Below are positions 8,705 through 17,632 of a DNA stretch of 64,000 nt, in pieces (position 1 is the stretch's first letter; every line of letters begins with the position of its first letter). The notes under the pieces were generated by a model. That model ran no database searches. It had not been told where the DNA came from and saw only the letters and a program-made list of their open reading frames with translations. Source of the DNA: Hominisplanchenecus faecis (lineage in GTDB: Bacteria; Bacillota; Clostridia; Lachnospirales; Lachnospiraceae); assembly GCF_020687205.1 (NCBI RefSeq), contig NZ_JAJEQE010000005.1, positions 51,664 through 115,663 of the forward strand. Direction: 5' to 3'. The position numbers and the translations under genes are program-made.

Positions 8705-9075
8705 TTATTTTTTGATCTTCACTTTTCTGACAGCACTGAATTTTCCGTTTGCTTTGTTTCCTTTTACGGTCTTATAAGCTCTTACTTTATAATAGTAAGT
8801 TTTGCCTTTCTTTACTTTACTGTCTGTGAATTTTACAACAGATGCTTTTTTGATTGTTTTGATCTTTTTGTACTTGCCGTTTTTCTTTGTGGCACGATAG
8901 ATTTCGTATCCGGTTGCTTTGCTGTTTTTCTTCCATTTCAGAGTTACTTTTTTCTTCTTGGAAGTTACGGTCAGTTTTGTTACTTTTGCCGGTTTGCTGA
9001 CAGTCTGTGTTCCTGGACTCTGATTTCCGTTTGTGCCATTGTCTGTGTTGCTGTTATTATTATTGCTGTTATTAT
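8705..9075 (-). repeat. FN3-module and linker repeat, copy 2
   Basis: Near-identical partner of 3640-4010. The similarity falls off within the Asn-rich linker, so only the C-terminal module is shared this closely. Confidence 0.8.
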
Positions 9076-11962
9076 TTCCGTTGTTATTGTTGTTATTGTT
9101 GTTTCCGCTGTTTGCAGACAGATCGATCACGTTGGAATATGCAGTAAAGCGATACTGTTTGGAACCGTTCAGGGTTGTATTTACCATTTTCATGATACGG
9201 TATACGCCTTTATCCGTTACTTTGAAACTTCCGGTCAGTGCTTCCGCCTCTCTTGTTACGGTGTTGTCGGATACGGTTGTCCAGCTTCCGTCTGCATTTT
9301 TCTTCTGCACTTCTGTGATAACATCCCAGTCATAAGAATCGTTCTTTGCAAGAAGGATTTCTGTGATGGTTTTGCCTTTCCAGCCGTTCTGCTCCAGCAT
9401 TGCCCGGTAATCTTCCGGTGTCTCCAGTTCTCTCTGCTCATCGCTTACGGTCTGATCAAACCAGAATACCAGATCCAGCATGCTCAGATCCTGACTCCAG
9501 CTGATCTGGGTGTCACTGTCTTTTTTCAATGTCAGGGAAAGTGCTGTCTTCTGCGGATAAAATTTGTTGATGGAGGTATCACATTTTTTCATTAAAGCCG
9601 GATCTACGACGCGGATGTTGTTGAGGGTGATATCCAGTTTCTGCAGTTTGCCATCTCCTCTGCTGTTCTCAAAGGTACCTGCAAATACACTTCCTGAGAG
9701 GTTTGTCAGCTGATTGTCATGCAGATCAACGGACAGCAGGTGGCTGTTCTTTGCAAAGGTTCCGTCTTTGATCTCTGCAATATAGTTTTTCATGAAGTTA
9801 ATTTCCGTAAGATCTGCCATTTTACTGAAATCCACATCGGCAATGCTGGTCAGTACGTTATTGTATGCGATCAGTTTCTTTAATTTTACTGCATCGCTGA
9901 TGGCAGATGGCAGTGTCTCAAACATATTTCCGGAAATATTCAAAAAGGTCATGGATGCTCCGGCATCTTTAAACAGACCTTCCGGAAGGCTTTCCAGGAA
10001 GTTGCCGGATAATCCAAACTGATCCAGTGCCGCATCGCCGTCAAAAGCTCCCTTTGCGATCGTTTCGATCTGATTGTTGTCCAGCTCCAGATATTTCAGC
10101 TCTGTAAGTCCCGCAAAATCGCTTTTGTTGATCTTCTTTAATTTATTTGCACGCATGGATACCCACTGCAGGTTTTTATTGTTTGCAAAGAAGTTTTCCG
10201 GAAGTTCTTCGATATAGTTGGAATCTGCATAAAAGCTGCTAAGTGCGGTCATATGATCCAGCAGTCCGTCCGGCAGGCTGGTGATCTGGTTTTCGGAAAG
10301 ATCCAGGCTGGTTACTTTATCTGTCAGCCCTTTTAATAAGGAAACGTCTGTCAGTCCGCAGTTGGAAAGATCAACACTCTCAGAGATTGCTGCCAGCTCA
10401 TCTGCACTGATCTCACCGTCATCATTCAGGTCATATCCCTGCTCGATCAGCTTGTTGATCAGTTTCTGCTCACCGCTCACTTCATCGGTATAACCTTTCC
10501 ATCCTTTTGCAAGGGATGCGAAACTGATGTTTGCCTTCATATATTTATCATAATTACCTTTGTCCGCTTCGCTTCCGCCCATCATGGTAACGAGTGCTGC
10601 CGCAGAATGTACTTCTGACAGATCCGAGATTTCCATACTGTACTCGTATGCGGTATAAGAACCCTGTGCATCTGCCTCTCCGTATCCTTTCTTCTCAGCG
10701 GTCGGATAAGTGCCGTCTTTTCCGATCGTAAAGTCAAGCATCATTCTGGCACTTCCGGTATTTAACATGGTCAGTGTCATTTTTCCGTCTTTTACCTGCA
10801 GTTTTGCTTTTGCTGCAAAGAAACTGCCCAGCATGGAGTCTCCTTCACTGTCGGTTTTTGTTGTCTTAAAAGTTAAAGTATATACACCGTCTTCGGTCGG
10901 ATCTTTGATGGTTGGCTGCGGCGGTGTGACAGGTTCGCTGTCCCCGTCTGTCTGACTGATCAGTACGCAGGTATCACCGGATTTTGCAAATACAACCGTT
11001 TTATCTTTGTAACCTTTTGCTTTGATCACGATCGCGTTTCTTCCTTCTGTAAATTTGCCGGAACCGATTGTCAGTCCGTGCAGTACAGAAAGGCTGTAAA
11101 CGCTTTTCGGATCATCATCATTGGTGTATTCTTTGTATTCGGTTCCGTTTACGGTCACTCCGGAAATGGACTGTCCGTAAGCTTTCCAGTTGGCATCATC
11201 GGAATAATGATTGATCTCTTTGATGGTCAGTTCGTTGCCATCGTAAGCAACTGCGGTAACAGTCGGTGCAGTCAGCCCTGTGGTAAATTTCTCCATTGCT
11301 TTTGTCAGATCTTCCAGTGCAGTATTTAAGGAAGCCTGCGTGGTTGCCACGCTTAATGTATGTTCTGCTGCTGTGATCGCACTCTGGAGATCTTGCCATT
11401 CCTCGTCGCTCTTATCGCCTTGTATCAGTGCTTTTGCTTCTTCCAGTTTTTCCGTCAGAGCTGTTTTATCCAGTACTTCCGGTTCCTGACCACCGGTTCC
11501 GTCGGACTGGCTTACAAACGTGCACTCATTTTCTGCTTTTGTAAAGAGGATGGTTTTGTCCAGGTAACCGTCAGCTTTGATCACGATCGTATTTTCGCCT
11601 TCTTTGAATGCTCCGCTGTAGATCGTCATACCAAGCCAGCCGGCACTGTATACCAGTGTATCATCTTCTTCATTCCAGTCTGCCACATAATCTACACCGT
11701 TGACGCTGATGCCCGTAATCGCCTTGCAGTAAGCAGAATCGGAAGTAATCTCAGAAAGCACGATTTTTTCCAGGGTCCCTGTCATCCAGCTGGTTGATCC
11801 TTTAAGCTGTGTGATCTCTGTTCCGACTTTTGCTTCTTCTTTGAGCTGTGCCTGCTGTGTATTTGCTGCAGATGCGGCAAATACCGGCAGTCCTGCCTGT
11901 GGAACTGCCATGACAGCAGTCATGGAAAGGGCAAGCAGCTGGCATACAAATTTTTTCTTCAT
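8705..11962 (-). CDS. Shr-like secreted heme/hemoglobin-capture protein (HID-FIVAR-HID-NEAT-LRR-FN3)
   Basis: Predicted exported protein of 1085 residues; GGAGG lies 9 nt before the ATG. Approximate order: signal peptide 1-30; a DUF1533/Shr-type hemoglobin-interacting domain 48-145 (ITGISVNGVDY, FKEGENTIVIKADGYLDKT); a FIVAR-like bundle 165-225; a second such domain 235-335 (GVTVNGTEY, AIVIKAKGYKDKT); a NEAT-like domain 355-490 (GVYTLTFKT, DSMLGSFFAAKAKLQVKDGK, then a YTAYEY strand at the usual heme-tyrosine position); an EF-hand-like loop (LNDDGEISADE); about 12 leucine-rich repeats 530-800; an Asn-rich linker; and the lysine-rich FN3-like module. Two HID domains, NEAT and LRR is the layout of streptococcal Shr, which takes heme from hemoglobin. 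The heme ligand is inferred from motif alignment only. No heme ABC transporter is in the window. Confidence 0.82.
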   Translation of the reverse strand: MKKKFVCQLLALSMTAVMAVPQAGLPVFAASAANTQQAQLKEEAKVGTEITQLKGSTSWMTGTLEKIVLSEITSDSAYCKAITGISVNGVDYVADWNEEDDTLVYSAGWLGMTIYSGAFKEGENTIVIKADGYLDKTILFTKAENECTFVSQSDGTGGQEPEVLDKTALTEKLEEAKALIQGDKSDEEWQDLQSAITAAEHTLSVATTQASLNTALEDLTKAMEKFTTGLTAPTVTAVAYDGNELTIKEINHYSDDANWKAYGQSISGVTVNGTEYKEYTNDDDPKSVYSLSVLHGLTIGSGKFTEGRNAIVIKAKGYKDKTVVFAKSGDTCVLISQTDGDSEPVTPPQPTIKDPTEDGVYTLTFKTTKTDSEGDSMLGSFFAAKAKLQVKDGKMTLTMLNTGSARMMLDFTIGKDGTYPTAEKKGYGEADAQGSYTAYEYSMEISDLSEVHSAAALVTMMGGSEADKGNYDKYMKANISFASLAKGWKGYTDEVSGEQKLINKLIEQGYDLNDDGEISADELAAISESVDLSNCGLTDVSLLKGLTDKVTSLDLSENQITSLPDGLLDHMTALSSFYADSNYIEELPENFFANNKNLQWVSMRANKLKKINKSDFAGLTELKYLELDNNQIETIAKGAFDGDAALDQFGLSGNFLESLPEGLFKDAGASMTFLNISGNMFETLPSAISDAVKLKKLIAYNNVLTSIADVDFSKMADLTEINFMKNYIAEIKDGTFAKNSHLLSVDLHDNQLTNLSGSVFAGTFENSRGDGKLQKLDITLNNIRVVDPALMKKCDTSINKFYPQKTALSLTLKKDSDTQISWSQDLSMLDLVFWFDQTVSDEQRELETPEDYRAMLEQNGWKGKTITEILLAKNDSYDWDVITEVQKKNADGSWTTVSDNTVTREAEALTGSFKVTDKGVYRIMKMVNTTLNGSKQYRFTAYSNVIDLSANSGNNNNNNNNGNNNSNNNNSNTDNGTNGNQSPGTQTVSKPAKVTKLTVTSKKKKVTLKWKKNSKATGYEIYRATKKNGKYKKIKTIKKASVVKFTDSKVKKGKTYYYKVRAYKTVKGNKANGKFSAVRKVKIKK

Positions 11963-12032
11963 ATTCTGTTTCCTCCTCGTTTTGGTACATTTTCCTTTAA
12001 ATCTGTTGCGTTGTGATATCTTACTTTAATGT

Positions 12033-14390
12033 TTACTTTATTTTTACTTTTTTTGCAGCCGAATCGTTTCCATACACTTTCGCAACAGCTGTTTTTCTGT
12101 AAGCTCTGACTTTATAGTAATAAGCGAACCCTTTTTTCAGCTTTTTGTCTGTAAAACGAACCGTTCCTGCTTTTTTGATCGTCTTGATCTTTTTGTATTT
12201 TCCGTTTTTCTTTGTAGAACGGTAAACTTCATAACCGGATGCACCTTTTACCTTTTTCCAGCTGATCACTGCAGTGCGTTTTTTTGCCTTTGCCGTTACT
12301 TTTTTCACCTTTGCCGGTTTTTTCACCGCTGTATTTCCCGGATTTGCACTGTTTCCGTTGTTACCGCCGTTTGTATTGCTGTTACTTCCATTATTCGGCT
12401 TGTCTGTACCCGATGTCACATTGTTCTGCTGTGCTGTATTGACCTCGTTTGAAAATACGCTGAAACGATAGAACAGCAGTCCGCTGTTTCCGGAATACAG
12501 ATCTTTTACGACGCGGTAGGTGCCTTTTTCTGCTGTTGCAAAGGCTCCTCCTGCCAGGTCTGCCTTATCATCATCCGTACTCTTCCATACGGTTTCGTAG
12601 GTTCCGTCTGCGTTTTTCTTTTCGATGCTGGTAATAATCTTCCAGTCATAGTACTGGTCATTTAAAACATCCACGATATCGCGGTCTTCATAGCCTTTGT
12701 CTTTCAGAAATTCTCTGTATTCATCAACAGACTGTGCTTCTTCGACTTTTGCATCGTTCGTTGCATCGAACCAGTACAGCAAATCCAGAATACTCAGTTC
12801 CTGTGACCATTTCACGCCGTTTTCGCCGTCTTTTTCGATCTTCAGACTCATCGCACTTTTCTGCGGATAGAATTTGTTAAAGCTCTGGCTTTTCATGATC
12901 AGTTTGCGGTCTACGACCTGAATGTTGTTCAGGCGGATATCCAGTTTTCTCAGAACTGCTGTTGCCGGAAGGGTATCCGGTGACATCGTAGTCAGCAGAT
13001 TGTCATACAGATCCAGCCCTGCCAGCTTTTCATTCTTCGCAAACGTTCCGGACGGGATTTCACGAATCTCATTGTGCATGAAGTTGACTTCCTGAAGCTG
13101 TGGAAGTTTTGAAAAATCCACTTTTGTGATATCTTTCATACCGTTATCGTATGCATAGAGTTCCTCAAGGAAAAAAAGATCTTCCACGGTCTTTGGCAGG
13201 CTCTCGATGTTATTTTCCTGTAAAAACAGCCACCGCAGAGATCCGGCAAGCGGTTTTAACACATCATCCTGCAGATTTTCCAGTCCGTTTCCGGCAAAGG
13301 AGAGCTGCTGAAGTTTCGGCATGCCGGTCAGGGCATTTTGGGAAACCTCCCGGATCTGGTTTCCTTCCAGATCGAGGATCGTCAGAGCATCCAGCCCTTC
13401 AAAGGTGTTATTTTTCAAAGAGGAAATCTGATTGCCGGTAAAAGAAATCCAGTCCAGGCTGTGGTTGTTTTTAAACAGTCCTTCCGGAATTTCTGTGATC
13501 TTGTTGTGCTCGATATAGAAATTTTCCAGACTGGTCAGGTTATCCAGCAGTCCTTCCGGAATCGCTGTAATCTCATTGTTTGAGAGATTTAACGTTATGA
13601 TCTGAGATGGCAAATAACGCAGAAGTCCGATCTCGCTTAAGTTGCACTCACTTAAATCCAGTGTGGTTCCGCCATACCGAGCTACTTCTTCTGCTGTAAC
13701 GGTTCCGTCATTGTCTTTGTCCATGCCGTAATCGCGAAGTGCTTCGTTGAGTGCTGCTGCCCCGGTCGGTTTGTCTTCTGTTTTGGATGCATCGTATCCG
13801 CTCCAGCCTTTTTCCAGTGTCAGGAAAGTGAAGTCCGTCTTGAGGTATTTGTCAAAATTTCCAATGTCACTGTTCTGACCGCCCATCGCTGAGACAAGTG
13901 CTGCTCCTTTGTTGACTTCCGATGGCTTTGTGATCTCCATCTTGTACTCATACATGGCGTAGCTTCCGGTTCCGTCCGGCTCACCGAAACCGGTCTTCTC
14001 AGTCTGTGCATACGTTCCGTCTGATGCCACTGTGAAATCAAGAAGAAAATCGGAAAGCTTGGTATTTAAAAAGGTTACATACATTTTTCCGTTCTCAACG
14101 GTCAGTTTTGCTTTCGGGTCAAAATAGCCTGCCAGCATGGATTCTTCGTCGCTGCCTTCCTGTTTTGCCTCAAAGGTCAGAGTGTATTCTCCGTCCTCGG
14201 TCGGATCTACGGATGCGGCTTCTGCCTTCAGTTTTGCAGACTCCTGTGTTTCGACCGCTGTTTTCTGCTGCGGTGTCCGGATCTGCCCTTCGGCTGCTTT
14301 TGCCGTTGTCTGATACATTCCGGCTCCGGATACGATCATTGCCGCTGTAAAGATCGCTGCCATTGCCTGATAACCAAATTTCTTTCTCAT
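12033..14390 (-). CDS. secreted NEAT-LRR protein with C-terminal FN3-like module
   Basis: Predicted exported protein of 785 residues and a paralogue of the neighbouring Shr-like protein without the hemoglobin-interacting domains. Approximate order: signal peptide 1-33; NEAT-like domain 60-200 (GEYTLTFEAK, EESMLAGYFDPKAKLTVENG, YAMYEYKMEI); EF-hand-like loop DKDNDGTVTAEE near 225; leucine-rich repeats 245-500 (motifs like LTSLENFYIEHNKITEIPEG); an uncharacterised beta region to about 660; a Ser/Asn/Gly linker; and the FN3-like module 695-785. The SML-x-x-Y motif matches the short helix that covers heme in NEAT domains, and tyrosines of YAMYEY lie where the iron ligand is expected. It sits 70 nt upstream of the Shr-like gene, so co-transcription is likely. 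Confidence 0.82.
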   Translation of the reverse strand: MRKKFGYQAMAAIFTAAMIVSGAGMYQTTAKAAEGQIRTPQQKTAVETQESAKLKAEAASVDPTEDGEYTLTFEAKQEGSDEESMLAGYFDPKAKLTVENGKMYVTFLNTKLSDFLLDFTVASDGTYAQTEKTGFGEPDGTGSYAMYEYKMEITKPSEVNKGAALVSAMGGQNSDIGNFDKYLKTDFTFLTLEKGWSGYDASKTEDKPTGAAALNEALRDYGMDKDNDGTVTAEEVARYGGTTLDLSECNLSEIGLLRYLPSQIITLNLSNNEITAIPEGLLDNLTSLENFYIEHNKITEIPEGLFKNNHSLDWISFTGNQISSLKNNTFEGLDALTILDLEGNQIREVSQNALTGMPKLQQLSFAGNGLENLQDDVLKPLAGSLRWLFLQENNIESLPKTVEDLFFLEELYAYDNGMKDITKVDFSKLPQLQEVNFMHNEIREIPSGTFAKNEKLAGLDLYDNLLTTMSPDTLPATAVLRKLDIRLNNIQVVDRKLIMKSQSFNKFYPQKSAMSLKIEKDGENGVKWSQELSILDLLYWFDATNDAKVEEAQSVDEYREFLKDKGYEDRDIVDVLNDQYYDWKIITSIEKKNADGTYETVWKSTDDDKADLAGGAFATAEKGTYRVVKDLYSGNSGLLFYRFSVFSNEVNTAQQNNVTSGTDKPNNGSNSNTNGGNNGNSANPGNTAVKKPAKVKKVTAKAKKRTAVISWKKVKGASGYEVYRSTKKNGKYKKIKTIKKAGTVRFTDKKLKKGFAYYYKVRAYRKTAVAKVYGNDSAAKKVKIK

Positions 14391-14432
14391 GCTTTTCTTC
14401 CTTTCTCTGCAAAGATTTCTTCCTGTACTTTT

Positions 14433-16679
14433 CTATTTCACACGGACGCTCTTTTTCGTGCTCCATGCTCCCTTTTTCACTGCGGTGCCGTTCTTTTTCA
14501 CAGCTCGTACCTGTATATAATATCTTTTACCTGATTTCAGCTTTTTGATGGTAATGCTGCTCTTTTTGCCGTTTACCTTCACCGTCTTTGCATTTTTCAT
14601 GTTTTTCTTAAGTGCATAACGGATCTCGTAGCTGCCTGCTGCCGCCTGTTTTTTCCAGGTTACTTTGACCTGTGCTTTTTTCGGCTGCACTTTGCGGATC
14701 ACTGCTTTTTTCACGGATGCCGTGTTCTGCTGATTCTGATCTCCGCTGCCGTTCTGATTCTGATCATCATCCGGCTTTGGCTGCGGTTTCGGATCTTCCT
14801 CTACGGTGACGGTGATTGCATCGCTGACCTGTCTTACAAAATTGTCGCTTGCTTTTGCCACTGCGTAGATCTGTGTTGTACCGGTTCCTAAAATGGTGAC
14901 ATAGCCATCTTCGGTCACTTCCAGCACATCGTTTTCATTTGCCAGAAATACCAGTTTGCCGTCGCCCGGTTTTTCGATGCTTGCCGTTACCTTGAAGTTT
15001 TTATCGGAGAGGTATTTGTGGTATTCGGTCACCGGAACGGTGATGGTCTGTTGTCCTTTTTCCACACGGATCCTTACCCTCTCTTCGGTTTGATAATACT
15101 GGTCTGTTTCGGATGCGGTGATCACGATCTCACAGCTGCCGACTCCCGTTACCTGAACCTGACTGCCGTTTACTTTTGCTACTTTTTCATCGGTACTTGC
15201 AAAGCTTAAGGTTCCGTTTCCTCTGGAAAACTCTATATCGATCGTAAATGGCTTATCCAGATCATTCATCGTTTTATTAATCTGAGCCGGTGCTGTGATC
15301 GCCTGATATTTTTTTGCTGTGTTCTGATCTTCTGCCGCATAATTTGTGAAATCTACGTATCCATATCCAAACTCGGTATCTTTGCCCGGCTCGCCAAGAT
15401 CTACGGCATAATCACGGAAAACGGAGTAAACTTCTCTCTGGTTGTAATCCGGATGTTTCAGTTTGACATAGGCTGCTGCCGCTGCCAGATGCGGCGTTGC
15501 CATTGAGGTTCCGCTTGCGATCTCGGTTGTCTCGCCCTCGCCGATCCATGCACTGAAGATGTTTCTTCCCGGTGCTGCAAAATCAAGCAGGGTTCCGTTG
15601 TTGGAAAAATCAGAGCGAATGTAAGAATTTCCGTCTTTATCCGGCTCCAGAGATCCGACTGCGATCGTCCAGCGGCTGCTTGCCGGATAACTTCTTGCCG
15701 TATCGGTATACTCGTTTCCGGATGCCACGCAAACCGTTGTGCCGGCTTTTAAGGCTCTTGCAAAGGCTTCATCCATCAAATCGGTGTCATCGCTTTCAAA
15801 TCCCGGCAGGATCTCAAATCCAAGACTCATGTTGATAACATCGGCATTATGCTGTACCGCATAGTCAACGCCAAGTGTGATCGTTGTGTAAGAAGCAGAA
15901 CCAGTCAGGTCAAATACTCGCACGGCCATGATCTTGACCTGCACCGGTGTTGCCTGGGTTACGATGCCGGCAACGTGTGTGCCGTGTCCCTGGTTCGGAT
16001 CATTGTATGCATCTTTGCCTAAACCGTCTGCTGCCAGATTGACACTGTTTTTGCGATCCAGTCTTGTTGTAAACCACGGATGATCCTCATCGATTCCGCT
16101 GTCGATGACTGCGACGGTTGCATCGCCGCTCCAGTCTTTTGCATCCTCTTTCAACTTGTCCATACCCATCATATGGATGCCGTCAAATGCCTGGATTTCC
16201 GTCTCTGTTTCGCTCTCGTCTTCTTTTTCGGCTGCATCCTGTATTTCTACCTGCACATCTGCATCGCCGTCTCTTGCTGCCTCTTCCAGTGTGACCGGGA
16301 TATCCTGAAAAATGTGTACTCCCGGGTAATCTTTTTTCAGGTTTGTCACTGCAAGCTCTGCCTGATCTGCACTGTCATACAGTAAGATCTGGTAGCCACC
16401 CACCGTATAGTAATACGTCTTTACTGCTCCGTATGTATTTTCCAGAGTCTGTGCACTCTCTACGATCACACGTTTGCGAATCTCATTTTGTTGATCCTGT
16501 GCCGTGACCCCCTTACTCTTTCTAAGAGATGCATTCTGCCTGTAAAACACTTCTGCCACTTCTTCCGGTGTTTCCAGCAGATTTACGTTCGTTGTTCTCC
16601 CATTTGCCTTTACACTGCACGGCAGCAAAGATGCCAGCATACCGAAACAGCACACAAACGCCAGAAATCTTCGTCTCAT
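14433..16679 (-). CDS. secreted subtilisin-like (S8) serine protease with FN3-like module
   Basis: Predicted exported protease of 748 residues. The start at 16679 has GGAGG 8 nt upstream; earlier in-frame ATGs overlap or precede that site. Signal peptide at 1-26, then an inhibitor-like prodomain of about 140 residues. The catalytic triad is intact: Asp193 (AVIDSGIDEDHP), His232 (GHGTHVAGIV), Ser392 (SGTSMATPH), with Asn322 as oxyanion residue (SGNEY). Two Ig-like (Big2-type) domains cover about 490-650, and the lysine-rich FN3-like module ends the chain. It is the first gene of the six-gene cluster. In this setting it could mature the surface proteins or cleave host protein such as hemoglobin to free heme; neither is shown. 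No LPXTG or TM anchor is seen. Confidence 0.92.
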   Translation of the reverse strand: MRRRFLAFVCCFGMLASLLPCSVKANGRTTNVNLLETPEEVAEVFYRQNASLRKSKGVTAQDQQNEIRKRVIVESAQTLENTYGAVKTYYYTVGGYQILLYDSADQAELAVTNLKKDYPGVHIFQDIPVTLEEAARDGDADVQVEIQDAAEKEDESETETEIQAFDGIHMMGMDKLKEDAKDWSGDATVAVIDSGIDEDHPWFTTRLDRKNSVNLAADGLGKDAYNDPNQGHGTHVAGIVTQATPVQVKIMAVRVFDLTGSASYTTITLGVDYAVQHNADVINMSLGFEILPGFESDDTDLMDEAFARALKAGTTVCVASGNEYTDTARSYPASSRWTIAVGSLEPDKDGNSYIRSDFSNNGTLLDFAAPGRNIFSAWIGEGETTEIASGTSMATPHLAAAAAYVKLKHPDYNQREVYSVFRDYAVDLGEPGKDTEFGYGYVDFTNYAAEDQNTAKKYQAITAPAQINKTMNDLDKPFTIDIEFSRGNGTLSFASTDEKVAKVNGSQVQVTGVGSCEIVITASETDQYYQTEERVRIRVEKGQQTITVPVTEYHKYLSDKNFKVTASIEKPGDGKLVFLANENDVLEVTEDGYVTILGTGTTQIYAVAKASDNFVRQVSDAITVTVEEDPKPQPKPDDDQNQNGSGDQNQQNTASVKKAVIRKVQPKKAQVKVTWKKQAAAGSYEIRYALKKNMKNAKTVKVNGKKSSITIKKLKSGKRYYIQVRAVKKNGTAVKKGAWSTKKSVRVK

Positions 16680-16799
16680 TTTATTCTCCTCCATATCAGC
16701 CTCACACCGCACAGCTTTTCCGGTATATCTATTTGTATACTTGTAACTTTTGTACGTTTCAGCTTTCTTTTGTTAGTCTAAACTATTCTATGTTTTATA

Positions 16800-16828
16800 T
16801 TGGTAACATATTTAAAAACGTCTGTCAA
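16800..16828 (-). promoter_or_regulatory. candidate promoter of the secreted-protein cluster
   Basis: On the minus strand, a perfect -35 TTGACA (16823-16828) is followed after 17 nt by TACCAA (16800-16805), preceded by TG as in extended -10 elements. The -10 is poor, so the assignment is moderate. It would give a leader of about 115 nt before the protease start at 16679. Confidence 0.5.
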
Positions 16829-16834
16829 GCACAG

Positions 16835-16866
16835 AAAAAGGCTCCATGCCTGTGTAGCATGAAGCC
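16835..16866 (-). terminator. terminator-like hairpin left of the kinase remnant
   Basis: GGCTTCATGC / GCATGGAGCC stem on the minus strand followed by TTTTT (16835-16839). It can stop minus-strand transcripts reading out of gltB-gltD across the kinase remnant, and it insulates the secreted-protein promoter that starts 7 nt further on. Confidence 0.7.
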
Positions 16867-16874
16867 CTTTTCGC

Positions 16875-16952
16875 CTGAAAAATCCGTTTTTTCAGCCTTT
16901 TATTTTTTTGTGTAAAGAAGGAAATTTTTTCAGGTTTTATTTCAAAAACCTG
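16875..16952 (+). other. two further hairpins in the 16680-16996 gap
   Basis: CTGAAAAA / TTTTTTCAG (16875-16895, followed on the plus strand by CCTTTTATTTTTTT) and CAGGTTTT / AAAACCTG (16931-16952, followed by CTTTTAG). Both resemble plus-strand terminators although no plus-strand gene is seen upstream. Apart from these, the terminator and the candidate promoter, the gap holds nothing I recognise. Confidence 0.5.
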
Positions 16953-16969
16953 CTTTTAGAAGGAAGTGA

Positions 16970-17632
16970 TCTCTTCTGCTGCGTACTGAAGAAGGCTTGC
17001 ACTGTCTATGGCAAATGACAAGCGAATACAGCAGCCGCATACGGCTCCAGCTGATCAACCAGCAGAATGCCTATCAGAAGCAGCATATGAAGGAACTGAA
17101 AACGATCGTGACGGAATACCATCATCTGCGTCATGACACGAAAAATCATTTTGCCTGTATGGACCGTCTGCTCAGCCAGAACAACTACGATGCCCTGAAA
17201 GAATATTTTTACAGTCTTTCCAAGGAAATCTATGCTCTCGATAATCAGATTGAAACAGGAAATGAGATCGTCAACCAGGTGATCAACATCAAATATGCAA
17301 TGGCACACAAGCATCAGATCCCGATGGATATTCAGATCGTACTGCCGCCACATTTGTCGATCCCCGATCATCATCTCTGTTCTCTTGTTGCGAATCTTCT
17401 GGACAATGCGATCGAAGCATCCAGAAAAATCGAAGATCCGAAAATTGTGATTGAAATGAAAATGGTCAAGGATTATCTCTCCCTGACCATTCGAAACAAA
17501 ATGGATCCTTCCATGCAAGACAAGGCACTTACCATCCGCACGACCAAGGCGGATAAAAAGCAGCATGGGCTTGGCCGTCAGATCATCTATGATATCGTCC
17601 GCCGTTACAACGGTTGCGTTCGTTTTCTTTAA
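16970..17632 (+). pseudogene. AgrC-like GHKL histidine kinase remnant, truncated at both ends
   Basis: About 220 codons of the cytoplasmic part of a quorum-type sensor kinase (AgrC/CitA-like GHKL group). The phosphoacceptor region (HHLRHDTKNH), the N box (VANLLDNAIEAS) and a G box (KKQHGLGRQII) are intact. The N-terminal membrane sensor domain is absent: an in-frame TGA lies at 16967, only a TTG (16997) offers a start, and there is no convincing ribosome site. The C-terminus stops at YNGCVRFL, short of the last strands of the ATPase fold, exactly where the convergent gltD ends (4-bp overlap). No response regulator or peptide gene is nearby. Most likely a deletion remnant. Confidence 0.65.
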
